The notes under the pieces: model-generated
Seen by the model: the letters and a program-made list of their open reading frames with translations, nothing else
Told to the model about the DNA's origin: nothing
Database searches by the model: none
Part shown: positions 16,494 through 24,297 of the stretch, in pieces
Layout of the letters: each line of letters begins with the position of its first letter
How positions within the stretch are numbered: the stretch's first letter is position 1
Assembly (NCBI GenBank): GCA_017938885.1
Contig: JAGBAS010000089.1
Coordinates: 1-39,389 of the forward strand
Source of the DNA: Clostridia bacterium
Lineage (GTDB): Bacteria > Bacillota > Clostridia > Oscillospirales > CAG-272
Length of the DNA stretch: 39,389 bases
Direction of reading: 5' to 3'
Made by a program: the position numbers and the translations under genes

Positions 16494-16594
16494 GGTGCGG
16501 TCACTCCTTTCGGGGGGATCTCGTGACGGAGGGGACCGCTGGGGCGGTCGAGTCCTGTCACATTACAGAGTATGCGGGACCTGGAAATGATGAC

Positions 16595-16632
16595 AGAAAA
16601 AACGCTCCGACGCGAAACAGCGACAGAGCGTT
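16595..16632 (-). terminator. Intrinsic terminator before dpaA
   Basis: On the minus strand the stem AACGCTC / GAGCGTT (16632-16626 with 16607-16601) is followed by a run of Ts. It ends the galactokinase-to-hypothetical gene string. Confidence 0.8.
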
Positions 16633-16644
16633 TATCCTCAGGTA

Positions 16645-17082
16645 TTATGGAAGGGTCGGGTCACAGGCAAACCATGTATGATCCTCATTCTCTCGGTTGA
16701 CCCGGCAAAGCCACGCCACCCCAAAGATCATTTCCCTCGTATCGGTCCCGGAGTGAACCGTGTAGGCGATCCCGTTTGGTACATATTCCGTTCCATGGTC
16801 GTCATTGGCTTCAAAGATCCCGATTTCCATTTTGAGCGGTTCTTGGCGGAAGCAGACCATCTCCACTCCTTCACCGGAATCCTGCTCTGCGTTGGTACCC
16901 AAAGGGCACTCCACAAGGCAGGCGACCGTGTGACACAGCCCGTCCCCGGGTACAGAAACACGGATCCAATAGCGTCCGTCCACATACCACCGCGGGTCGG
17001 GCTGTTTTTCCTGATAAGCATATTCCGTGGGATCACCGTCCACACAGATCACGATCCGTCCAAAGGGTGTTACCAGCTTCAT
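16645..17082 (-). CDS. Hypothetical protein, 145 residues
   Basis: Function not recognised. The protein is soluble, rich in acidic and aromatic residues, with no signal peptide or membrane segment. Five cysteines are scattered and form no CxxC pair. GGAG lies eight bases before the ATG, and the gene begins 14 bases after the rlmH stop, so it appears to be the last gene of that operon, just before a terminator. Its codon use looks somewhat less GC-biased than rlmH, which may mean a recent addition. Confidence 0.7.
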   Translation of the reverse strand: MKLVTPFGRIVICVDGDPTEYAYQEKQPDPRWYVDGRYWIRVSVPGDGLCHTVACLVECPLGTNAEQDSGEGVEMVCFRQEPLKMEIGIFEANDDHGTEYVPNGIAYTVHSGTDTREMIFGVAWLCRVNRENEDHTWFACDPTLP

Positions 17083-17096
17083 TCCATGATCTCCTA

Positions 17097-17582
17097 CTAC
17101 TTATGATATTTCGACCCCTTGGCGATCTGGTAGCACCGATACACCGCCTCATAGAGGATCACCCGCATGAGCTGGTGGGGGAAGGTCAGCTCGGACACCG
17201 ACAGCCGCATCTTGGCGGCGGACTTGACCTCGGGGGCGAGGCCGTGGGAGGAGCCGATGATGAAGCAGAGGGTGCCATGCTCCACCGTGACCGCCTCCAG
17301 CTTACGGGAGAGATCGGGGGAGGACATCTGCTTGCCCTCCACGCAGAGAGCTATGGGGAAGGAGCGGGGCGGGATGTCGGCGAGGATGGCTTTAGCCTCC
17401 TCCGACAAGGCCTTTTTGATCTCGGACTCCGAAGGGTCCTCGGGGAGCTTGACTTCTTTCAGTTCGATCTCCTCCACGCGGCACATCCCCGAAAGGCGCT
17501 TCTTGTACTCGGCGGCGGCCTCGCGGAGGTAGGACTCCTTCAGGTTGCCCACCGTGATGAAGCGGACGGTCTGGGGCATCAT
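17097..17582 (-). CDS. rlmH: 23S rRNA (pseudouridine-1915 N3)-methyltransferase RlmH
   Basis: A 161-residue SPOUT-class methyltransferase that methylates N3 of pseudouridine 1915 in helix 69 of 23S rRNA. The family features are present: FIIGSSHGL for the knotted SAM site, ELTFPHQLMRVILYEAVYR and a C-terminal KGSKYHK. The start overlaps the walJ stop by four bases. Pairing of walJ/yycJ-type and rlmH genes is common in Firmicutes. Confidence 0.96.
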   Translation of the reverse strand: MMPQTVRFITVGNLKESYLREAAAEYKKRLSGMCRVEEIELKEVKLPEDPSESEIKKALSEEAKAILADIPPRSFPIALCVEGKQMSSPDLSRKLEAVTVEHGTLCFIIGSSHGLAPEVKSAAKMRLSVSELTFPHQLMRVILYEAVYRCYQIAKGSKYHK

Positions 17583-18427
17583 AGGCGCACCTCCTCGGGA
17601 GCCTCGGCGGGGAGCTTTTCGATGGGGAGACCGACCTCGCCCACCAGCATGGTGACGGCGTTGGGGGAGGCGATGCGGAGGGTGGTCTCGTACCCGGCCA
17701 GGGCCGAGAAGGTCTCGTCGAAGGCCAGGTCGGGGTGGTTATTCTCCTCGCTCAGGTGGGCCAGGAGGAAATGGGTAGTTCCCTGCCCTGCCAGAGAAGC
17801 GGCGAGATCGGCGCACTCCCGATTGGAGAGGTGGCCCCGCTTGCCACGGATGCGGAGCTTGAGATCGTAGGGGTAAGGGCCGTCCATGAGCATATCCACG
17901 TCGTGGTTGGACTCCAGGACGACGGCCTTACAGCCCGTCAGCCCCTCGCGGAGGGTCTCCGAAACATGGCCAATATCGGTGGCGTAGCCCACGCAGACGG
18001 TCTGCTCCCCGTCGAGGAACTCAAAGCGGTAGCCCACCGAGGCGCGGCTGTCGTGGGGGGTCTCAAAGGCGGTGACGGTGACCTCACCCACCTTGGCGGT
18101 GAAGGGAGCCTTCTCGTAGAGCCTGAAGCACTTGCATAGGGCCTCGGGTTGGGTATCCCGGTAGCGCAGAGCGGATCTGTAGAGGATGTGGACCGGGATG
18201 GGGTGCTTCTTGGCCAGGACCTCCAGGGCGGCGATATGATCGTTATGCTCGTGGGTGATGAAGATCGCGTCCAGAGTCGCTATATCCACGCCGATCTCCT
18301 TGAGGGAGGAGAGGAGGGTGCGGGTACACTTCCCCGCGTCGATGAGGATGCGGGCGGTGGGGGTCTCCAGGTAGGCGGCGTTGCCCCCCGAGCCCGAGTA
18401 GAGGGTACAGAGGCGGTAGTTCGGCAT
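17579..18427 (-). CDS. walJ: MBL-fold hydrolase, WalJ/YycJ type
   Basis: A 282-residue metallo-beta-lactamase-fold protein. It opens LCTLYSGSGGNAAYLE, and the metal motif THEHNDH gives His59, His61, Asp63 and His64. Further metal ligands are likely in ETPHDSRAS, YATDIGH and LAHLSEENNH. WalJ-type proteins are putative exonucleases linked to replication and cell-wall control. Here there is no adjacent walKR, only rlmH. It starts six bases after the upstream membrane-protein gene and overlaps rlmH. Confidence 0.92.
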   Translation of the reverse strand: MPNYRLCTLYSGSGGNAAYLETPTARILIDAGKCTRTLLSSLKEIGVDIATLDAIFITHEHNDHIAALEVLAKKHPIPVHILYRSALRYRDTQPEALCKCFRLYEKAPFTAKVGEVTVTAFETPHDSRASVGYRFEFLDGEQTVCVGYATDIGHVSETLREGLTGCKAVVLESNHDVDMLMDGPYPYDLKLRIRGKRGHLSNRECADLAASLAGQGTTHFLLAHLSEENNHPDLAFDETFSALAGYETTLRIASPNAVTMLVGEVGLPIEKLPAEAPEEVRL

Positions 18428-18433
18428 GGACGA

Positions 18434-18898
18434 TCACCCCTTGAAGTAGTTGGCCAGGTAGCTGTCCCAGACGAAAAGGTAGAGGGCCTCGCACATGAAC
18501 ACCACCAGGAAGGGGATGATGACGGTCAGCATCCAGCGGGACTTCTCAGCCCGGGCCTTTTCGGCGGCGACGAAGGCCTGCTTCTTCTCCTCGCTCCAGT
18601 CGGCGGGGAGCATCTCCACCGTTACGTCCTTGTTGACGAAGCCGCGGTTATAGATCAGGTAGGCGACGATCAAGGCGCCGAAGACCAGGAAGTAGGCGAT
18701 CATGACGCCAAAGATCAGGGTGTCGTTGTGCTGCGCCTCTCCCACAGCGAGGCATCCGTACCAGATGACCAGCAGGAAGAGGGTCATGCCCACGGTCGCC
18801 CACAGACGGCGTTTGGTCTCTCGGTCCATGGGCTTCTGTTCCTTTGGGGGGATGCCGTTCTTCCCAAGGTCGGGGTGCTTTTTGTTGGGTGAAAACAT
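18434..18898 (-). CDS. Membrane protein, three predicted helices
   Basis: A 154-residue protein of unknown function. A charged N-terminus of about 30 residues is followed by helices at about 33-52 and 62-83, a soluble loop containing EEKKQAFVAAEKARAEKSR, and a third helix at about 122-145. AAGGAG precedes the ATG. It lies between the galactokinase-like gene and walJ, six bases before the latter, so it is probably co-expressed with them. Confidence 0.8.
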   Translation of the reverse strand: MFSPNKKHPDLGKNGIPPKEQKPMDRETKRRLWATVGMTLFLLVIWYGCLAVGEAQHNDTLIFGVMIAYFLVFGALIVAYLIYNRGFVNKDVTVEMLPADWSEEKKQAFVAAEKARAEKSRWMLTVIIPFLVVFMCEALYLFVWDSYLANYFKG

Positions 18899-18953
18899 GG
18901 TTTCTCCTTAACTTTCGGTTGATTATGCAACTTTTTGTTGTTTTTTGTGAGGA

Positions 18954-20303
18954 TCAGAAGATCCTGGCGGCGCCCACGGGGCGGATACGGAGGTCGTAGG
19001 TGGCTCCCTCGCCGAAAGCTCCGTCCATGAGCGCGGTGAAGGCCTCCACCCGCTCGGCGGGGACGTAGGCCTGGATGGTGCCCGCAAAGCCGCCTCCGTG
19101 GACGCGGAAGGCACCCTTCCCGCCCGCGAAGAAGGAGTCGCAGAGGCAGAGAGCCAGGGACAGGCCTTGCTCGGTGATATTCTTGGTGGTGTAGACGTTC
19201 TGGAGGTAGCAGAAGGAGGAACGGCCCGAGGCCAGCACACCCTTGAAGTAGTCCTCTACGGCGGCGTCGCGGGCGGCCTCGTCGGTGGCGGCGATGGCGG
19301 TCTGGAGGGCGGCCTTCTGGGCGGCTACGCGGTCATTCTCGGAGAGGAAGTGGAGGGCGCGGAGAATGGCGCGGTCACCTACCTTCTCGCGGAGGGCGGG
19401 GGTGGCGGCGATCACCTGCTCGGCAGTGACCTCGCGGAGAACGGTCTTACCAAAGTGAGCGGCCACGGCCTTCATCTCGGCGGGGACGGCGGCGTAATCG
19501 TCGGTGAGGTCGGCGTGGTTGCCTCCGGTGTTGACGATGCAGAGGTGGTAGCCGGCCGCGGTCATGTCGAAGGGCAGAGCCTCGATGACGGGGGCAATGG
19601 GGTCGGCGAAGTCGATGGCCACGATACCGCCCACGGCGCAGGCCACCTGATCCATGAGGCCGCAGGGCTTGCCGAAGAACCGGTTCTCGGCGTACTGGGA
19701 GATTTTGGAGAAGGCGACCTCGTCCACCCTGCCCTTATTGTAGAGGTGGGAGAGGATGGTGCCGATCATGTCCTCGAAGGCGGCGGAGGAGGACAAACCC
19801 GAGCCCTTGAAGACGGTGGACACGGTGCAGGCGTCAAAGCCGCCCACGGCGTAGCCGTTGTTGGTAAAGCCCTTGCACACGCCCGCGATGAGGGAGGCAG
19901 AGGTGCCGAACCGAGCGGGATCAGGCTCATTGTAAGTTGCGATCTCCACGGTATCCTCGCCGAAGCCCTCGCTCCAGAGGCGGATGATCCCGTCGGCGCG
20001 GGGGGAGGCCACGGCCAGGACGTCCAGGCTGATGGAGGCGGCGATAACACAGCCGTGGTTATGGTCGGTGTGGTTGCCCGACAGCTCACTGCGGCCGGCC
20101 ACGGTAAAGAGACCCACCTCACGGTCGGTGCCGTACATGGAGGCGAAGGTCTCGCAGAGCTTCTTGGCCCGCTCTCTCTGGACGGGCGCGCCGCCCTGGG
20201 AGCCGAGGGCTTCAAAGGTGGCGTCCAGGTCGCCTGCGTCGATGGCGGCTATGAGGGAGGGCAGGGGGAGGAGGGGGCTATCGGTGACTTTTATGTTGTG
20301 CAT
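18954..20303 (-). CDS. Galactokinase-like GHMP kinase
   Basis: A 449-residue GHMP-superfamily kinase. Motif 1 is GRSELSGNHTDHNHG (residues 70-84; common galactokinases have GRVNLIGEHTDYN), motif 2 is GSGLSSSAAFE (167-177), and the C-terminal motif is VHGGGFAGTIQAY. The order and length fit a galactokinase, with an N-terminal extension of about 45 residues. The altered motif 1 leaves the exact sugar uncertain. AAAGGAA precedes the ATG. It heads a minus-strand gene string ending at 16645 and has a good promoter. Confidence 0.85.
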   Translation of the reverse strand: MHNIKVTDSPLLPLPSLIAAIDAGDLDATFEALGSQGGAPVQRERAKKLCETFASMYGTDREVGLFTVAGRSELSGNHTDHNHGCVIAASISLDVLAVASPRADGIIRLWSEGFGEDTVEIATYNEPDPARFGTSASLIAGVCKGFTNNGYAVGGFDACTVSTVFKGSGLSSSAAFEDMIGTILSHLYNKGRVDEVAFSKISQYAENRFFGKPCGLMDQVACAVGGIVAIDFADPIAPVIEALPFDMTAAGYHLCIVNTGGNHADLTDDYAAVPAEMKAVAAHFGKTVLREVTAEQVIAATPALREKVGDRAILRALHFLSENDRVAAQKAALQTAIAATDEAARDAAVEDYFKGVLASGRSSFCYLQNVYTTKNITEQGLSLALCLCDSFFAGGKGAFRVHGGGFAGTIQAYVPAERVEAFTALMDGAFGEGATYDLRIRPVGAARIF

Positions 20304-20353
20304 GGTGTGGTTCCTTTCGTATGTGGAGTGAGGGGGACATACTGTATCAGTCT

Positions 20354-20382
20354 ATTATAGCATAGATTGCGGGGGAATTCAA
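20354..20382 (-). promoter_or_regulatory. Sigma-A promoter of the galactokinase-like gene
   Basis: On the minus strand TTGAAT (20382-20377), 17 bases, then perfect TATAAT (20359-20354), about 50 bases upstream of the start. Confidence 0.8.
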
Positions 20383-20476
20383 TGGGGATATGTAAATTTT
20401 TCGGGGAGGAATCCTGCCACATCAAGTCTTATTCACAATTCATAAATAGCAAAAAAGATTTTTGATGCATTGTATA

Positions 20477-20505
20477 TTGATTTTCAAAATCAAATATGAT
20501 ATAAT
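20477..20505 (+). promoter_or_regulatory. Promoter with embedded palindrome, upstream of the lectin-like gene
   Basis: TTGATT (20477-20482), 17 bases, then perfect TATAAT (20500-20505). The -35 box is also the left end of a perfect palindrome, TTGATTTTCAAAATCAA (20477-20493, 8-bp arms around one base), which would fit a repressor site between -35 and -10. Confidence 0.7.
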
Positions 20506-20549
20506 AACCGTGATAGTAATATCAATACATTTTTTGAAATGAGATTCAT

Positions 20550-21362
20550 ATGAAAAATCGATTTATTATGAGATGTGCCTATGTATTCATGGCTATGTTG
20601 ATCTGTTTGACATCTACGGTATTGCAATCAAGTATGATCTTACCACCGGATAACAGCACAAATCCGGCAATCGCTTTACCTGTCAATGAAATTAAAATTT
20701 CTGCACCAATCAGTTCCGTAAGCAAAACTGTTTCACCACTCAGTTCCAAATCAAGCATCGACATAGGTAATCCTCTTTCATATAGTTCCGTTTCAAGAAC
20801 CGTATCCTCATCAAGTCCCGATCCTCGGATGCCTACATCAGATAATTGCGTATACAGTTTTGAAAATGCAGCTTCCGGGAAATATGCAACCAGTACAGAT
20901 AACAGTTTGTACGCCGAAACGTATCAGAATATTTATCAAACCTTCAACAACATATCCATGGCACAGCATTTCCGTTTGAAGGATGCGGGAGATGGATATT
21001 TTTATATAATTCCGCTTGAATACAATGGTTCGGAAGGCAGAATGATGTGCGCAAAACTACCGGATCATATCGGTTTTGTAGAGAATGTCTTTTATAGCGA
21101 GTATACAAACACCTCCGAATATGAATTTCGTTGGAGAATTGAGTTTATCGAAACCCCCAGCAATCGGATTGATTGCTTTGCATTTTTCTTGGGTGATTCG
21201 AATTATGCCTTAACGTCGATGACCAATGATAACGGTTCACATGATCAAAGTGGCACAAATCCGATCCAACCTTATTACCTTAAAGGCAATATTTGTGTTG
21301 CTTCATATGGATTTGTTGAAAATTACAACATAAGTAACTATACATTCACAGAAAATCATTAA
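20550..21362 (+). CDS. Secreted lectin-like protein, N-terminal part (ends at an in-frame stop)
   Basis: A 270-residue open frame with a signal peptide (MKNRFIMRCAYVFMAMLICLT, hydrophobic to about residue 28), a Ser/Thr/Pro-rich linker to about residue 95, then a beta-rich segment YSFENAASGKYATST resembling a ricin-B-type beta-trefoil. It stops at TAA 21360-21362, and the next frame, in the same phase, starts seven bases later, so it looks like the first part of one larger exported protein. The ribosome binding site is weak. The region is AT-richer than its surroundings, suggesting transfer. Function not known. Confidence 0.7.
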   Translation: MKNRFIMRCAYVFMAMLICLTSTVLQSSMILPPDNSTNPAIALPVNEIKISAPISSVSKTVSPLSSKSSIDIGNPLSYSSVSRTVSSSSPDPRMPTSDNCVYSFENAASGKYATSTDNSLYAETYQNIYQTFNNISMAQHFRLKDAGDGYFYIIPLEYNGSEGRMMCAKLPDHIGFVENVFYSEYTNTSEYEFRWRIEFIETPSNRIDCFAFFLGDSNYALTSMTNDNGSHDQSGTNPIQPYYLKGNICVASYGFVENYNISNYTFTENH

Positions 21363-21368
21363 CTTTGG

Positions 21369-22697
21369 ATGTTGTCTTCAGGGCAAAAAGAATTATACTA
21401 CGGTTACAATATCCGCAACACCTCTCGATTGGATATTGCAACCAATGAGATTAATATGCATATTTCGTGCCCTGTAACCGCTTATGGAGATACATGTAGC
21501 ATTACTTCCACCATTCCAAGCATTTTGGATATCAGTAGCACTGACTTATCGGTTCATTCCGATCTAAACCCTGGATACACCGTGCTTATAGCAAACACGT
21601 ATAATTCAAACGGGGCATACAAAGAAATATTGACCCGAGCAGCATATGTATATTTACCTAATGGTACATACTATTTTTCGAATTGCTCCGATTCTCATGT
21701 GCTTTCTGTATCATCTAATCAGCCGGCTACCTTTAACACATATGACGGAAGCGAACCTACACACAGCAACCTCCTCTACAATCTAATCTACATCGGTAGC
21801 GGTCAGTATTGCATACAATCCGAATTGAACGGCGGCTTCGTCTGGGGCATACGAAACAACGAATTAATGTTAGTCGGCATTGGCCTTATTGGGGACTATA
21901 CCTCCGTAGATCCATCTTTGAAATGGACGATTGAAGAATCTGACAGTAAATACCTTATATATAATGTCAGTAGTAACTATTCTTCATTAACAGTACCCTC
22001 ACCTCTTGCCGATGGGTCTTCGCCCTATTTGTCACCCAAATCCTATTCCGACCCCAACCAATTTTGGAGTATTCAAAGAGTTCTCAAATTAACCGGTAAC
22101 GAGTTGCCATACAATGCCACGCTGTGGAACGATCCGATTGTGAATAACTCGGATTTGTCAAGCCATATTCAATACTTCACAAATTGTTACAGTTATGCAT
22201 ATAATAACCAAACACTATATGTTTTGAGGCACGATTCTATCAAACCAAACGGACTTTCCCAAAAAGGTTCTATGCAACCGGGAATATTGGGAGGGATTGG
22301 TATTAAATCCAGTATTCAATCAAAGCACGATTTATTAGAGTTATTAGAATATGACAAGGCAACACCAAATGGTATAACGCTTATCGCAACTAACGCAGGC
22401 AATATTTGTCCCGAGGGCGGATACCGAGTCGCTTTATGGTATGATACAACTTCCAAAGACTATCACTGGTACCGTCAGAATCCGGACGGCACGTGGTCAC
22501 ACAAGCCCGGTGATTACGAAGTAACCAATGTGGACACACACGGGAATTTAATTGTTGACGCGAAGAATCAAAACACACTCTACTCCACCTTCGTCGGATA
22601 CTATTACGCAGTCCCCTTCAACGTAATCTCCCCCCTCGAATCTGCTCCGACTCGGATTATTGACGTGACCGGATTCTATCCCGATGATTTTTCATGA
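21369..22697 (+). CDS. Lectin-like / Cys-His domain protein, C-terminal part
   Basis: A 442-residue frame in phase with the preceding one after a single TAA. Residues about 20-95 look like an Ig-like (Big-type) domain, and 95-240 like a ricin-B-type trefoil (YYFSNCSDSHVLSVSSNQPA; DPNQFWSIQRV). The C-terminal 190 residues hold NCYSYAYNN, then GGYRVALWYD, DYHWYRQNPDGTWSHKPG and TNVDTHGNLI. The Cys and His placement suggests a papain- or NlpC-like fold, which is an inference. It has no ribosome binding site or signal peptide of its own, so alone it is probably not made; the whole locus may be a pseudogene. Confidence 0.62.
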   Translation: MLSSGQKELYYGYNIRNTSRLDIATNEINMHISCPVTAYGDTCSITSTIPSILDISSTDLSVHSDLNPGYTVLIANTYNSNGAYKEILTRAAYVYLPNGTYYFSNCSDSHVLSVSSNQPATFNTYDGSEPTHSNLLYNLIYIGSGQYCIQSELNGGFVWGIRNNELMLVGIGLIGDYTSVDPSLKWTIEESDSKYLIYNVSSNYSSLTVPSPLADGSSPYLSPKSYSDPNQFWSIQRVLKLTGNELPYNATLWNDPIVNNSDLSSHIQYFTNCYSYAYNNQTLYVLRHDSIKPNGLSQKGSMQPGILGGIGIKSSIQSKHDLLELLEYDKATPNGITLIATNAGNICPEGGYRVALWYDTTSKDYHWYRQNPDGTWSHKPGDYEVTNVDTHGNLIVDAKNQNTLYSTFVGYYYAVPFNVISPLESAPTRIIDVTGFYPDDFS

Positions 22698-22730
22698 ATA
22701 CACAAGCATTGATTTTAAAGGAGTTAGATT

Positions 22731-23480
22731 ATGACACATCTACCCAGATTTCTCGTCCCCGTCCTCACCTTCATTCTGACGGTTGGACTCTTATCCGCCT
22801 GCGCCGTACCCGATGCCCCCTCCTCCGTACAGACTCCCGGAGCTGACCTGGACAGTCTCGATCACCCCACCGAGACGATTCAAAACGAGTCCACCGAAGA
22901 GCACCTTGAAGAAGTCACCAATTTCCCCGTTCTGACCGAAGCGGAGAAGCAGGTTCAATGCGTGTACCATAATGAGTTCGACAGCGAGAACGTCTATGTG
23001 CGACATTGGGATATTGCCGGCACAGCGCGTGAATGCCCGTACACCTCCGAGGAAATCCTATCGGCCGTTTCCCTTGGCGATGACATCATGGACGTATATG
23101 ATCGAATCGGATATCCCACTTACCGTGACACCCCCAGCACCTTCCTCTCGGGTCGGCGGTTGGATCTTTTCACCATGGATTATACTACGTCGGACGGCGA
23201 CGTGATTTTTATCTGTTACCGTCTGGCCGGATGCACCGAAGATGATTACCGCTACGTGGTAACGGCACTGAGCTCGTCTCGGGACACGATCCCCTATACT
23301 TCCATGGACTTCGACACAAAGGTGCGCCTACAGGTTCTCCCCGTATTCATGGCCGTGGAGCAGGTTGGCGTGGATTACCTTCTGGAAAAGGAGATCATCA
23401 CCCCCTACGAGGCCACTCTTTACGCCGCAGAGGAGACTGTCTATCAGGAGAGGCTCGCCGATCAGACAATTACTGAATAA
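22731..23480 (+). CDS. Lipoprotein, function unknown
   Basis: A 249-residue protein with a lipoprotein signal peptide ending in the lipobox LLSAC (Cys near residue 24), then an acidic Ser/Thr/Pro linker and a soluble domain from about residue 65. LGDDIMDVYDRIGYPTY resembles the helical opening of SmpA/BamE-like small lipoproteins, a weak resemblance only. AAAGGAG lies seven bases before the ATG. It follows the split lectin-like gene by 33 bases and could share its promoter. Confidence 0.8.
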   Translation: MTHLPRFLVPVLTFILTVGLLSACAVPDAPSSVQTPGADLDSLDHPTETIQNESTEEHLEEVTNFPVLTEAEKQVQCVYHNEFDSENVYVRHWDIAGTARECPYTSEEILSAVSLGDDIMDVYDRIGYPTYRDTPSTFLSGRRLDLFTMDYTTSDGDVIFICYRLAGCTEDDYRYVVTALSSSRDTIPYTSMDFDTKVRLQVLPVFMAVEQVGVDYLLEKEIITPYEATLYAAEETVYQERLADQTITE

Positions 23481-23483
23481 CTT

Positions 23484-23514
23484 GATCCCCCCGTGCCTTT
23501 GGCGCGGGGGGATT
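23484..23514. terminator. Hairpin between two convergent lipoprotein genes
   Basis: The stem GATCCCCCCG / CGGGGGGATT is strong, but T-runs are poor on both strands. It lies between stops facing each other and probably serves both. Confidence 0.6.
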
Positions 23515-23545
23515 AAATCGACACAGGAAGGGGCGTGATCTCAGA

Positions 23546-24208
23546 TCATTCTGCGGCCACGTTGTTCTCAAAATAGTAGTACGTCTCCGTGAAGGAATCG
23601 GTATTGTAAGAAACCGAAGTCGGAGTCGTTACGTCCACATAGTACTTCTTGGTTCCGGTCGTGTTGATGTGCTTGGCCAAATCGGGGCAAAGCATACGCA
23701 GCTCGCTCCAGGAATCAAAATAGTAGCCAACGTCCACCGTATAGTCAAAATCCTTGGAAATGAAGCCACCTTCATAATCGTAGGTGGTCTCGGTGGTTCT
23801 GGTCAGGCGGACGTTGATATTGTTCTTCTCACCATAAGGCATATAGGCGTACTCATAGGTATTCTTTACCGTTCTTTCGCCCAGCAAAATCTCCTCGTAG
23901 ATGTTGTCGGCTTCCCAGTAATAGTAGTACCCATCGTACTCTACGAAGGGAATGTCTTCGCCAAAGCTATAGGAAGAACGGCGTAGCGTGTAAGTAACCG
24001 AGGACAGGTATGTCAAGTATTCCTCGGTCTTGTTTTCGATCTCGTAATTGGTAAACACTCCGTTGGCACCCACGTACAGAGTCACATCGTTCTCCAGCGG
24101 GATAAAGCGATTGATCTCCGCAGCATCGGTTTTCTCCTTCGCGCCATCGCAGGCGGTGCAAGCAAGGAGCATCAGGGCGGCCAGAATAAGAATCAGGATG
24201 CGTTTCAT
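23546..24208 (-). CDS. Tyr-rich lipoprotein, function unknown
   Basis: A 220-residue protein with a short lipoprotein signal peptide (MKRILILILAALMLLACTAC; either Cys could be lipidated). The mature part is very rich in Tyr, Thr and Glu, with beta-strand-like alternation and no recognised motif. ATG 24208 is preferred over 24214 because AGGAG lies nine rather than three bases upstream. It lies downstream of the collagen-like gene on the same strand and may belong to the same surface group. Confidence 0.78.
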   Translation of the reverse strand: MKRILILILAALMLLACTACDGAKEKTDAAEINRFIPLENDVTLYVGANGVFTNYEIENKTEEYLTYLSSVTYTLRRSSYSFGEDIPFVEYDGYYYYWEADNIYEEILLGERTVKNTYEYAYMPYGEKNNINVRLTRTTETTYDYEGGFISKDFDYTVDVGYYFDSWSELRMLCPDLAKHINTTGTKKYYVDVTTPTSVSYNTDSFTETYYYFENNVAAE

Positions 24209-24297
24209 GTTCATAATCTCCTGTGTTCATTTGATTTTTTGTGTCTGTGTCGGTTCATTATGCACGCATTCTCCCTGTTGGGGAGGATGGAGGGGCT

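Noticed and set aside
16500..16590. A possible sigma-K promoter before dpaA (CATA followed by TA)
   Set aside because: The spacing inside the -10 element does not fit the consensus and no good -35 is present; not reported as a site.
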